Shown one piece after another: positions 21,841-33,401 of a stretch of 64,000 nucleotides of DNA (position 1 is the first letter of the stretch; each line of letters opens with the position of its first letter). The stretch spans positions 1,809,501 through 1,873,500 of the forward strand of contig JARFJB010000987.1 of assembly GCA_036346205.1 (NCBI GenBank). Direction: 5' to 3'. This DNA comes from Vesta saturnalis (lineage: Eukaryota > Arthropoda > Insecta > Coleoptera > Lampyridae). Below the pieces are notes generated by a model. The model worked only from the letters and a program-made list of their open reading frames with translations. It had not been told where the DNA came from and did not search any database. The translations under genes were made by a program, and so were the position numbers.

Positions 21841-23850
21841 AAATTTCGAAATTCTGTATTAAGTACCATTAGTAAAAGTTAGTTTTAGATTGACCTGTTT
21901 TTATTGTTTTTTTCATATTTTCTGTATTAATGAAACGGTGGAATATCACCAACACAATGAACTTATCCAAGCAACGCCAAAATTTACATTTAACATAATT
22001 CGCAAATTATCGTGTAAAACGGAATCTATAGCACCATTTTTCAAGTTAAAACCTCTGCAATCTCAAGCATTTACATTCAGCGATCTGGCAACACAATCTT
22101 GTGTACGTTTGCTATCATTTCCCCCATGCCCATGTATGGGCTTCTTTCTATGGTCCTACAAGAACACTCGGTATTGAGAAGTGTCGTACGACACTTGTTA
22201 ACTAAGAACTATGAAACAGAATCTAATCGACAAATGCGATATGACATCTAGTGCGTATTTTTAGTGAATACTGCAACTAAGCTACAATAATTTTTTGTGT
22301 CCTTCCCCTCAATTTTACATAATGGCAATATGGAAAAGAATACCCATCAAGCAAGGTTTGTGTGTTAGATTTTTGCAAAAACAGGTTGCACTGTAACAAA
22401 TTACAAAAAAAAACCAAGAAAATCGGTGTTCTTTCACATAGGCCATAACACAAAACACCACGTAACAAAACATGGTAATAATAAAACAGTTTACCTTTAT
22501 GACAATCAATTCAATTTAATTTTCGAAGTTCCATTTTACCAAAATGGTTTGGAAGTTTATTTACATCGATTTCATGTAAAATGTGACATTTTACATGTTC
22601 TCTTGATCCAAATAATTTTTCAAACACGACAACTCTTTTTAACAACCTTTCACCAAGTCCGTTGCTTATAGGAGGTGGCGTAATAGCCATGATAATGCCG
22701 ATAGTACAAAGAATACGTAACGACGTATTCCGCGTACATACACATTACATTCACATATCATGTCATCCTCACCCGATGTTTATGCCTTTTATACCTACTC
22801 TAAGTCTCCTTGTGCCCACACCAATCAACATTAGTTGTTTCAAACGCAGTAATTTAAAAATTTTAAATGTTCTTGCCCACTGAGTTGAAGAATAATTTTT
22901 TCATGATTTACTAAAACGCTATGTTTGGCGCCCTCGTCAGGCATTGCTTCCAGAGCCATATTGATCCAATAGTTAATTCGAACCTTTATTACTAAAAGGG
23001 ATTTAACACATCTTCGTCCAGTTGCTTTTCTCGTTCGGTTTCCTTCTTTCTCTTATTTCAAAATGTGAAATAAAAAATTTCATTTATTGTCTCAAATTCC
23101 GATCACCGAAGATTTAAAAAAATCTTTAAATATTTGGGCCTAATTAGAACAAACTAACAATACTGACACCGACCCACTTTGAACAAACAAAAACACACGC
23201 TGTTGTATTCGTGCTATGTTTCGGCAACATCGTTTCTTAAATTTTTGATTTGCAAAAGTTTTATCGACTACAAGCATTTGATATCCACATTGTTGGCGAA
23301 TTTTTTAAAGAAGAAATCAATAATATGCGCATTTTGTCTGTCCGTTTCTGTAATTACTTTTGCACGGCTTAAGATATCAAAATATAGTTTTTTACTAAAG
23401 ACTAATATAAAATTTTACAGTATCTTTGAGTACTTCTGAAAAATGTCAAATTATACCTTCAGTTCTCACAGAAAATCATCATATGTCCAACTTTGTTCTT
23501 TTATTACGTAGATTCTATAAAAATAAAAGGTAATTCTTTCCATATAGCACACCCGATTATTTACTAAAGCATTGTACAAAAATAACGAGTAAAACAATTT
23601 AATTGTACGGTCGTGAGGCGCGCGCACTTTTGTGCACGGTTACAGAAAACAGCCAATTTCTGACTTTGCTTTCTTACTATGTCGCTTTGAAAACACATAT
23701 GTAAAATAAAAGACATTTAAACCTAAGGCCAATATTGTGTACGCAGTATTGAAAGAATAGTGTGTCTGCATGGACACAACCTGATTCCGTCCTTATACCA
23801 TCTATCAGCTTCTGGTTTTCGCTACCTTGCAAAGTAATATATATTTTCAA
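21841..23850. other. No supported gene
   Basis: AT-rich sequence. It contains an 18-bp perfect palindrome (22179-22196) and one family X module at about 22236. The open frames show no motif that I recognise. Confidence 0.35.
22179..22196. repeat. Perfect 18-bp palindrome
   Basis: AAGTGTCGTACGACACTT has no spacer and is CpG-containing in an otherwise AT-rich region. Confidence 0.9.
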
Positions 23851-23854
23851 AAAT

Positions 23855-24610
23855 AAGAAGTGGGGAGCAGTGAAAAATAATAATGTTGCACAAAATTTAT
23901 ATTTACGTAACAAAATTCCTGGGTACGCGGTTAAATAGAATCGCTCTAAATAACGTGGTCCATGAGTGTTGGTCAGCATTGGGGTCGAATGTTGTCAAAA
24001 ATTATATTTTATACTAATTTTGTTGTTGGACAGTCTTGACGACCAAGATCTAAGTTATGCTTGTCAACACTTGGGCGGAATTTTACCCAAAAGCTATGTT
24101 ATTACAAAAATTTCTTTGAGGTCACGACAAAATTGATTGCCTCGATGATCAGGTTCCAAATTATGTGATCCATAAGTGTTGGTCAGCATTGGAGCTGAAT
24201 TTTGCTAAACAGGTATGTTAATACACCAATTCGGTTAGGGACGTTGCAAAATGGATTCTCTCGATAACTAAGAGCAAAATTCAGTGGTCTATAAGTGTTG
24301 GTGAGCATTTGTGCCGAATACTGCCCAAAATCTATATTTAAAAGCGTTACGTAAAATTGGTGAGCATTTGGGTTGAACATTACACCTCTATGATCAAAAG
24401 CGAAATTGTGTAATCCATGAGTTTTGGTTAGCATTTGAGCTGAATTTTGACCAAAATCTATATCAATTTCGTTGTGTGCGCGGAAAAATAAATTGTCTCG
24501 ATTACCGAGAGCTAAGCTGCATGAGTGTTAGTCAGTATTTGTGACGAACTGTTGCTTAAAATCCATATTTGTACACCCATTTTGTTGGGGTCTCGCTAAA
24601 TTGTAAGAAT
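23855..24610. repeat. Degenerate tandem array, unit about 120-130 bp
   Basis: The words CCATGAGTGTTGGTCAGCATT, GAATTTTGCCCAAAATCTAT and AAATTGATTGTCTCGAT recur in order at roughly 23960, 24065, 24170, 24290, 24415 and 24520, with one shortened unit near 24360. Units differ by many substitutions and small indels, so the array is old. Two minus-strand open frames inside it share MLT(N/K)T(H)G starts only because they translate the repeat. Confidence 0.8.
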
Positions 24611-24659
24611 TTTGGTCTTGCTTTTACTTGATTATTTACTCGCCCAAAATCGATATTCT

Positions 24660-26250
24660 GGTAAGAGTTTCGTTAAAAGAGAATCATTTTAGTCAGTAGA
24701 ATAATATAGATTTTCATATTTTAATGAAAACGCCCAGACACCTTCAGTATACAGAACTCTAGCTCGTAGCCTAAGGGGTCTAGCTGATAAAACTCCTGGA
24801 TGACGACATCTCTAGGATTATATTATATTAGTATTGATTTTATTCTGCTAGCCACGTCTCGTGTAGTTTAATATGAGTTGTTGAACTACTCTTGTAGTAG
24901 AAGCTCTGTGATGAAATTAGCAAAGTTTGTGTATAACAAGACGTTCCGCAAACACGATTGCCAATAGATCCATTTATACCTTCATCGTCAATATTTTTAG
25001 TATTTAAAGAAACTCTAGAGAAAGTGTGACTATTTTGAACTTTTGACACTGAGCATATAAATAAAAATTAGTCCTCGAAAGCATTGAAGGCTATCAACAA
25101 CATACGCTAACTATGATCAAATTTAAATTTTTAGCCCTACGTGAAATCCTAATATCGGAATTTAACCTAATAATTATAGTTTATGGTGTTATTCCTGTTG
25201 ATATAACGTTGCATAACGTTAATGTAATTATTTATTAGTGTTAATCATGCGGAAGTATCAAAAGTCAAGATAATGAGTTATTAAAATGTTGCCCGTATCA
25301 TAACTATAATCAACACACAAAACGTCTAACCAATGTGATATTTTTCGAAAGACTGCACTCGATATAAATGTGTAAACCTACCAAAGAATTATTTTTGTCA
25401 ATGACGTTTAAATATTCTGTATTCCTTTTCGGAAAAAAAACAAGCTACTTTAGACAAATTAGGATTAATCATTTAATTACATTCCATTAATTCACATACC
25501 ACTTTTGACCTAGAGACAATAAAAAATTTAATTCAAATTTACTCTACAGATTAGTGGGTCCCTTATTATACTTTATAACTATAGTTTGTGATGTAAAAGT
25601 TTATTCACCAGGAAATCGGCTATCCTGCGGCATATCTAGTAATTATCACTTATACAGCACTTGTTATTCAATTTCGATGTTGACATTTGGTTATAAAGTA
25701 TTATTTTTTTCATTATGTTTACCAAATCTACGATAGTTTTAATTTGGATTAAGAAAATATGTATCAATTATGTGGAATTAAATATACAAACAGTCACCAC
25801 AAAAAAATATATTATGATGAATATTTATACCATATTTTTCTAAAGAATGAAAATAAAATGTCTACCTTATGCTACACATGATGTGGTATTATTATTCATT
25901 AACGCACTTGAGTTAACTATAATGGTGCTTTAATTATAGTACCCATTTCAGTTAGTTGCTTCAATAAACGTATGAACACTAATTATTTGAAAAGATTTAT
26001 TACATGAACCAGAATGAAAAAAGGATCGCTATAAAGTGTCCTAATCCTGACGTTTTGGAAAAATTAACGGTTCTTCATCATCTGTATTTAAAGCAAGACG
26101 TTCTTCATCTACCCATTTTTACACGCAATACAATATGGTATGTACACTGTTTGCTTGACTGATAATGGTAGCAGTACCATGATTCATAATCACGTTTGTC
26201 TGTACAACTTATTAGCAGAAATGTCTTTTCGATTAACATGCAACCACCTA
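24660..26250. other. No supported gene
   Basis: AT-rich sequence. At 26010-26140 a plus-strand frame (IAIKCPNPDVLEKLTVLHHLY) looks less random than its surroundings but is not recognised. Confidence 0.3.
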
Positions 26251-26253
26251 TAA

Positions 26254-27571
26254 CACAGCCCAACAAAATAAATTTTTTTTCTTGGTGCCGGAAAACTAAG
26301 AACTGATTTTGAATATTTTTGATGTGCTGATTCCAAAAATACCTGGCTTTTTTTTGTAGCAGCTCTAGTTTTTAAGATACGGGCTAATTGATCTTAGTTC
26401 TGATAAAACGCAAAATGTAGTTTGAAATGTGTGCTTTTACATAATGGTAATAAATATGGCTCAATACCCATTGGTCATTCTACCAGCATGAAGGAGGAAT
26501 ATGAGGCTAGTCTGAAAAAAATTAAGTATGAAGAACATCAGTGGTTGATTTGTGTCGACCTAAAAATGGTAAACTTCCTCCTTGGACAGCAAAGTGGATA
26601 TACAGAATATCCTTGTTTTTTATGTCTTTGGGACAGCAGAGCTAAGGATCAGCACTGGGTTAACCGAAATTGGCCTTTAAGAAATGTTATGATTCAAGCA
26701 AAACGTAAACAACGAACCTTTGGTTGCGAGAGCGAAAATCATATTTCCACCCTTGCATATCAAGTTGGGGCTTATGAAGCAATTTGTGAAGGCTTTAAAT
26801 CGAGATGGACTTTGTTTTGGCTACTTGATACACAAATTTCCTGGGATTAGCACGGAAAAACTGAAATCCGGAATATTCGATGGCCCTCAGATAAGGCAGC
26901 TTATTAAAGATCCACAATTTACGGCATCAATGAATGAGATTGAATCTAACGCTTGGTGTTCATTTGTTCAAGTAGTGCAAAATTTTCTTGGAAATCATAA
27001 GGCAAAGAATTATATAGAATTAATGGAAAATATGCTTTCAAACTTTAATACTCTCGGTTGTAACATGAGCATAAAAGTTCACTACCTCCACAGCCAGTTA
27101 GATCGGTTTCCAGAAAACCTAGGGGATGTGAGTGAAGAACAGGGGGAAAGATTCCATCAGGACATTAAAACTATGGAAGATCGATATCAAGGAAGATGGG
27201 GTAGCCCCATGATGGCCGACTACTGTTGGAGTCTTCAGCGAGACTGTCCTGGTAAACACCATGCTAAAAGTCCTATAAAGAAAATTTTTAAGTGATATGT
27301 AAATATATATTTATTTATTTCATGAAATAAATACCTTACTTTGGATTGTTTGTGTTTTTTTAACCGGCAGTTCGAGAATATAATAGTAATAATGTAAAAT
27401 GTATAAGAGTTAAAAAATAAGATGATTTCTTTCTAAAAAAAAGGTCAATATAGCATATCTCAACAACTAGATCTGATAGAAAAAATCTGACGGCAGTTTT
27501 GGATTCTGCACCCAAACATTACATAAAAACAGTTACAAAAACCCCTGCACCAAAATATGTGTTGGGCTGTG
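26254..27571 (+). mobile_element. CACAG-ended DNA element with TAA target duplication
   Basis: The 1318-bp unit starts CACAGCCCAACA and ends TGTTGGGCTGTG, a perfect 12-bp terminal inverted repeat. It is flanked on both sides by TAA (26251-26253 and 27572-27574). CACWR ends with a 2-3 bp target duplication are the mark of CACTA/EnSpm-type elements. Inside is a frameshifted C-terminal part of a conserved protein. The element is probably a deletion derivative of a longer parent. Confidence 0.72.
26422..27295 (+). pseudogene. Conserved transposon-borne protein of unknown function, C-terminal part
   Basis: Two overlapping frames (26422-26850, then 26720-27295) join into one conserved sequence after a shift near 26725-26745. 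Recognisable blocks are CVLLHNGNKYGSIPIGHS, WLICVDLKMVNFLLGQQSGY, YPCFLCLWDSRAKDQHW, PPLHIKLGLMKQFVKAL, FLGNHKAKNY, SEEQGERFHQDIKTME and YQGRWGSPMMADYCWSLQRD. This family recurs in many invertebrate genomes as an uncharacterised protein. The Cys-x2-Cys and WDSR segment, conserved acidic residues and transposon termini suggest a DDE-type transposase, but I cannot assign catalytic residues. The N-terminal half is missing. Confidence 0.65.
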
Positions 27572-27649
27572 TAATTGATTGCTTTTGTTCTTACGGCCAC
27601 CAGCTTATTTTGCGCAAAATCAGGAATTTTTAGCATCTCCAAGAAAGAT

Positions 27650-28547
27650 TTTGTTTGACTTCCGATGATTCTACTCGATTGAAATTATTACTATTGTTTT
27701 GTACACCTGATGTTCAGGGCACTAACTGAACGTCTTTGAGAACATCTGTTACACCAGTGTCGTTTTTAAAGCCAGCTGCTGCATTAACTCCCACAGCAGA
27801 CTTTGGGTGCACATTTAAATTTATTTTTGTAGATGGTTGTGTGTGTTCACTTAACGTAACGCTACCTCGTGAAACTGCAAGGGGTTAAGTCAAAGGAAGA
27901 TTGCCTTCCAACAATTCTCCTCGATATCGTTGATGAGGAGAAAGCTTCATCAGGTATCATTCTTCTGTCAAATGGCTAAATACCAGTGCTTCTAAATACA
28001 TTTGTTATGTAAACAACCGTTATACATTTTCCCCAAACTAATGTAAGCCCGGCGGAGAGTGTTCCTTTGGTCAGGCGGTGACCTGGATTTCTTCCTGGTA
28101 CATTAATAATTGGCCGTCCCAGTAATGTTCAACAAAGCTACTGTCTTGTCTAAGGTCTATCCATATCAAGACAAGGCATATCAACTTAATGTTTTTCTCT
28201 TCTACCTTTTCCGCAATTATTAAATCGAGGTGACATGCAGCCCTTTAACATACGATCAACGCTTTTACTTCCAGTTGTATTTTGCAAAGCAGTACAACGA
28301 TTGGCATACTGCCCCAGGTACTCGTACAAACTGTCGAACCTGTTAGTAGATCATCTGAAAATATCAATTTTTCTCGAATTCCTTTAAAGAGAATACTTGG
28401 CGGTATTTCATGTCCTACTACAAATGTTCTTAAGACACACTCGTCTGGAACAGTAACACGGACTGCTGGTGATGCAACGCTAATATATGACTTTTCTAAC
28501 AACGTAATTAACTTTTCAAAGTAATCCCCTGTTATAAATCGATTCAA
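27650..28547 (-). pseudogene. pogo/jerky-type DDE transposase remnant
   Basis: Minus strand. The 28547-28245 frame contains VTVPDECVLRTFVVGHEIPP then SILFKGIREKL, matching the middle of DDE_1 superfamily proteins of the pogo/Tigger/jerky type (a beta-strand block before the second catalytic Asp). After frame changes, 28110-27850 gives PGRNPGHRLTKGTLSAGL and VFRSTGI*PFDRRMIPDEAF, the characteristic C-terminal block (GFRATGIFPFN...IPDEDF). At least two frameshifts and one stop are present. It lies next to the CACAG-ended element in the opposite orientation. Confidence 0.58.
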
Positions 28548-28645
28548 TTTTCGGCACGGCTATGACGCCAAGCAAGGGTGCCAAGGCAGATTGGTGCAAA
28601 GTGTAATGTCAACCAAAGCACAGTTATCAACATTTTACAAACTTT

Positions 28646-28688
28646 AAACTTTTCAATAGCAATTACAGCTATCCTCCTCAGTAAAAGT
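28646..28688 (-). repeat. Penelope-like 3' hairpin module (1)
   Basis: On the minus strand: ACTGAGGAGGATAGC, TGTAATT, GCTATTGAAAAG. A short hairpin is preceded by CTGARGA and followed by GAAA. The same module recurs at six other places in the window. Confidence 0.55.
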
Positions 28689-29579
28689 AGAGAAGGGTTC
28701 TGAAATATTTGAAACATTAATGCCAACAAAATTTGTAAGTTCTGCTATAATAATACGATATTAAAAACCCTACTATTGATTATTATATTATATCATTGCT
28801 GGAAATGATTAAAAACTAAATCTTTAATAGATTATTAAACCATTTTGAAACTGGCATTCCTGAAGGCTCTCTATGATAAGAAATGCCATAATCAAAAATT
28901 AAATTTAACAAAATCTAACCACATGTTAATATCGCTGCAAAGTTGTGAAAACTGCATACGAAAGCTGTAAAATCATTCACAACTAAAAAGCTAGTTACAC
29001 CAATTAACGATTTAATAAAAATTCTGTTGTAAATAATGCAACTGTAGGTATTAAAATACGTTGAAAACAGGATGTTTACATTTAATTTTAATTTTGACTA
29101 TGTATGTTATATTTTCCCAATGTCGTGATGACTGTACATACTTATTTGGTAAAGCATTTACTTCAAGGTTTAGGAAAAACACAGCAAAAAACCTAGACGT
29201 ATCAAAAATTAAAATTGTGCCTGTTTTTAATTCGAATATGTCAAAATCTATTTAATCGGAGATTGTGTTCTTGTATGTTGAAGTTATTTGGAGTTTTAAA
29301 TATCTCAATAGCTTCTAGTTGTAAACGAGCTTAATAATGAGTTTGCCTTGATAAAACTTCCATATTACTTTCCATAAAATGTTATTCTGGAATCTCATTT
29401 TCAAAACGGTTTAATATTCTTTAATCTGTTAAAGAATTAGTTATTAATCATTTTTATCAATAATATTCAATAGTAGGGCTTTTTAAACCATTCTTATAAC
29501 AGGTTTGTTCTTTACGTTTTCTAATTTTATAAATTTTATTGACATTAATATCTTAAATATTTCTTAATACGTTTCTAGT

Positions 29580-29640
29580 TTTACTGAGAAAGGTAACTGC
29601 AATTGCTATTGAAACGTTTGGAGCTTAAAAAAAATGTAAA
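29580..29640 (+). repeat. Penelope-like 3' hairpin module (2)
   Basis: ACTGAGAAAGGTAAC, TGCAATT, GCTATTGAAACG, followed by an A-rich stretch; diverged relative of the consensus. Confidence 0.55.
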
Positions 29641-29784
29641 TACTCGATTATTTCCTTAATTATGAACCTTAGTCGTGAAAATTTTCATTTCCGTTTTAAG
29701 TGTATTTTCGATGTGTGAAAATACTTGTGTTCGTCGGAGGAAAAGTCTGAAAGAGAGAAAATAGTAGCTGTTGACTCTTGTTAT

Positions 29785-30300
29785 CATGAGTAAACTTGGT
29801 GAAGGTGATGCTTTCCGATCAAAGCATGTGCATAGAGTTGAAGGAGAAAAAGTCTCTCTTACGCGTTTTGCTAAATATGTAAACCAGCCTGCAAAGAAAA
29901 TGTTCTGGCGATGCGTTTGGTATTATGCGCCTGTAACACTCATCCCAATGGGGCAACTGATGAACGGAGACGGTTATATACAAGTAATTTTAGTTGAAAA
30001 TCGTTCTAAAGCTACATCATTTTCACCCTGACGGAACCGGTACGTTTCAGCAAGATTTAACATACCACACATCAAGCAAAACTAAGAATTATTTCACTAA
30101 ACGTAGCCTAAATGTCTTAAAATGGTTGTGCAATTCGCCCATAGTAAATCCAATTGAGAATCTGTAGGCCATTTGAGAGCAGAAGATTGGCAGAAATCAT
30201 TCCACTGGTAAGAGAATGCTGGTTTCGGATGTTGTAGTATCACGAAAGGAATTTTCAAGGAAAGTATAAATCGTGTAAAAAAAGTGGTAAATGATATCTT
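29785..30300 (+). pseudogene. Tc1-like transposase remnant
   Basis: The frame at 29771-30031 contains KHVHRVEGEKVSLTRFAKYV then FWRCVWYYAPVTLIPMGQLM, equivalent to the VKHGGGSVMVWGCFSYYG region of Tc1-type transposases. After a frame change it continues with HPDGTGTFQQDLTYHTSSKT, SLNVLKWLCNSP and NPIENL, followed by TAG. QQD and the NPIE glutamate correspond to the second and third catalytic positions. They are 33 residues apart, one short of DD34E, and the SPD aspartate is lost. The N-terminal DNA-binding part is missing and several stops follow. Confidence 0.7.
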
Positions 30301-30329
30301 GCTTATTCTAAAGTTTGACTTGATTTCGG

Positions 30330-32190
30330 AAAACCAGCTGGTCTCACTTCATTAAAATTGGATCTAAACGAGTAGTCCATAATCATTAATTAATCTAGAT
30401 GGCATTAATTTTTCAACATCAATAAATATTTTGTATAATTAAAACACTTACCTTTGAATTCTTTAAATGGTGTATTTTTCTATTTATATTTTATATAAAT
30501 TCTTACGTTTCGATAACAATTACAGTTATCGTCCTTAGTAAATGGTAATATTTATTTAATATTAATGAAAATGAAAATAGCCGCACTCAAGGCGGTGAAA
30601 AGTGTCGCCTGCGCGTTCTTTCGCCAGGCAAAATGACTTAAGCTCTATTATGAATAACACCTACTGCAACGGAACAAACAATAGAATAACGAAGTAAACA
30701 AAACCTATTTAAGCAGCTAACGAATGATTTTTGAGAATAATAAAGGAACTAACTTTTCAAGTTAAGGGCACAAAATGAAATGCTACGTATAACGAAGATG
30801 TAAATGGTCATATTCGTTACAGCCATATTTTAAATAATTGAACTAATGGCGACCTCGCATTTACATTTCTGTATTTACTCCCACCACGCTTAATGTCCTT
30901 CACACTATCCAAAAGAGAGTTTTCGGACTCATAACGAATTGCTCTCCCTATCCCGCCGACATTACTAGTCCTGCATAAATACGTGCGCAGAGCAACCCCA
31001 AACCTCAATGACGTCCAACTATAATCGTGGTTTTATGCAAGGAATTTACTACCCCTCGGTTCCTTTGCAAAATCTATAAACCTATGAATTTCAAAGTAAT
31101 AAACCACTTTGTTCCTTTACCAACAACAGTACCTAGTACTTGAACGTTACACCTTCGTGGCTTGTCTCAAACATTAAAGAAGTGTTTGTGTTTTGACCAT
31201 GTACAACAAACAGTAGCACGCTTTGAAAGTAAAAATTGCATTTGGAAGTATAGGCTGTGTAAATGTATGAAGTGATACAGTTATCCAGGGTATTACGGAA
31301 TAAATGCAACAGAATCTATTCGAAAATTATGTATTTATAAGAATTACCGAAGATTACGTTATTTTTAAATTGGTTTCAGAAAGATGCCCACTTATACCCG
31401 TACAACTTTCTGTTGACTGACAAAAAAAGGCATCTTATGATGCTGAAATGTTGGTCTAACAATAAAATAAATTTATGATTTGTGATTTGTAATTTAAGAT
31501 TTTACTTTTTAGCGATTTTTGTCATAAGTTTAATGTACTTAGGCCTCCTATTCAATTCCTTCAGAAAAAAAATCACTTCAGTTAGTTTTTACAGTTACAG
31601 GGTCTATGTTAATTGGTTAGAGTTTACAAAGCGATTTCGTGTGAAAGGCTTTATTGAGTGTCAATATAAAGAATTAAGATGCAGCCAAATCCGGGCTGTT
31701 TAACACTCACTGAGAAAGGATTAGAATTTCGGTGTTTGTTACATTTGCGCGCTGGCCTAGGCAATGACTTCCTTGTGACACACACGTAGAGAGCAGTCTT
31801 ACGTAGCTCTGTTGACGTGTTACAGTAGGTAACTTTTGTTACTGCACCTTTTCTCTTCACCTTTCACTATCCTTTAAGATAACAGGATAACGTCTGCGTC
31901 TAATGGTTCCAATTTATTCTGAAAAGCTAACTGCCTAATCAGTTTTTGTTCTTCGGTTCTTGCAAAATGAATGTGAGACGGAACCCACATATTTAGACGA
32001 TTTCTTGTAGAGCTCGCGTGATAAATATTTTACCGAAATACCTAAAACATTGTATTACGTAGCTAATATAGGCTAAAAACTATAATTTGGGTGGGAGTCC
32101 TGAATCACTCTTAAAATGAGAATGAACGGCTCATTTTTAAGTCCTTTAACACACTGATTTGAATGCTATAACAGGTATATGATGATTACA
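30330..32190. other. No supported gene
   Basis: AT-rich sequence. Contains Penelope-like module 3 (30440-30545). A minus-strand frame at 30817-31008 has a run of conservative-looking residues (SNVGGIGRAIRYE) but is not recognised. Confidence 0.3.
30440..30545 (-). repeat. Penelope-like 3' end module (3)
   Basis: The sequence AATGGTGTATTTTTCTATTT...ATAAATTCTTACGTTTCGATAAC followed by AATTACAGTTATCGTCC is shared with 34985-35105 and 52830-52915, all on the minus strand. Confidence 0.65.
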
Positions 32191-32195
32191 AGGGT

Positions 32196-32572
32196 CTCGA
32201 TCTCGCCAGTTCGGCCCCGTCGTTTCGGATTCAGCCGTTTCGGATTCCGCCGTTTCGGTACTTGCCATTACGGTCCAGCCCGTTTCGGTCCCAAAATGTA
32301 TTATTTTATTTAATAAAAATACTTTGAGAGATTGAACAAAAAAAGGTACTCCATCTTAATTCACTCCTACATACCTTTCGCAATAGTTCTCTTTGCTGAT
32401 ATAAGGAATTGAGTGTAATAAAAGTGTTTTAAGAGAATGAACGGAGAAACTACTCTTACCTATCTTCCGGAACAGAAATGGCAGGATCGAAACGGACGTG
32501 ACCGAAAAGACCAGGACCGAAACAACGGAACCGAAACGGAGTGACCGAAATAGGGAGATCGACAAACCTTAC
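32196..32572. mobile_element. Ladder-arm palindromic element, word CCGTTTCGG
   Basis: The left arm (about 32196-32292) repeats GTTTCGG six or seven times at 12-20 bp spacing. The right arm (about 32485-32572) carries the reverse complement CCGAAAC in a similar ladder. The outer ends match as TCGATCTC...GAGATCGA. The centre of about 190 bp is AT-rich and non-coding. No clear target duplication was found. Open frames here are artefacts. Confidence 0.75.
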
Positions 32573-33333
32573 GATAGTAGCAGTAATCGATGACCAACCT
32601 TCTCAACCAGCTTGGGTAATGTATTTAGTGGAAATCTTGAAGTTAATTTCATTACCCTTTGAGTAATTGTCAATAGCGTAAAACTTCAAAGCTAGATTTT
32701 CAAAAACGTTTATGACTTGTTTAAAGTGTACTATGTTCCTTTGTCAAAAGTTGATGGTGATGTTTCACAAAACTAATTTTCTGTTGTATAAAACACAAAA
32801 TTATCACGATGGAATGTTACTAAGCAAAGCATAAGTTTATTTTATTATCTTCATAACATTTTGGGTCATCTGGTATAACTAATCATAAACTTGAAGTAAA
32901 AGTTATTACATATTTAGGTAAAGAATGCAAATTGAAACAAAATTCCGTATGTTTGGAATATAAAGTTACATAAGTGAGGACTTCAGAAAGGGGGAGAATA
33001 TAGTCCCATGAGATCTTTAATAATAAATAACTTCATTTATTAACCAAGAAAACCTTTTATGAAAAAAGTAATCCCGTAAACATACAGATTAAAAATGTTT
33101 TAGTAAATGTGGTTAATCATTTACTCACCGTAGACTACGACTACGTGGAATATCTGACATTTCGATTAAAATTACTTGTTGTCTAATTCTAGAAAGAGTG
33201 GCCATTACCGTTGCCCAATTTAAGTCTGCATTTACGGTGAAACTTTTTACATAATTTACGTACCAACTACGTATAATAACTACGTTGACCCATTTAGCCT
33301 ATCGATTTTTCAGTTACTGCATTGTTTCAAATG

Positions 33334-33334
<1 letters not shown>

Positions 33335-33399
<65 letters not shown>
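33335..33399. repeat. (TA)n microsatellite
   Basis: About 32 TA units. Confidence 0.98.

Positions 33400-33401
<2 letters not shown>

Noticed and set aside
23677..24434. Two minus-strand frames with similar starts, as if paralogous genes
   Set aside because: The similarity comes from the underlying tandem array.
32356..32565. 69-codon minus-strand frame
   Set aside because: Artefact of the CCGTTTCGG ladder arm.
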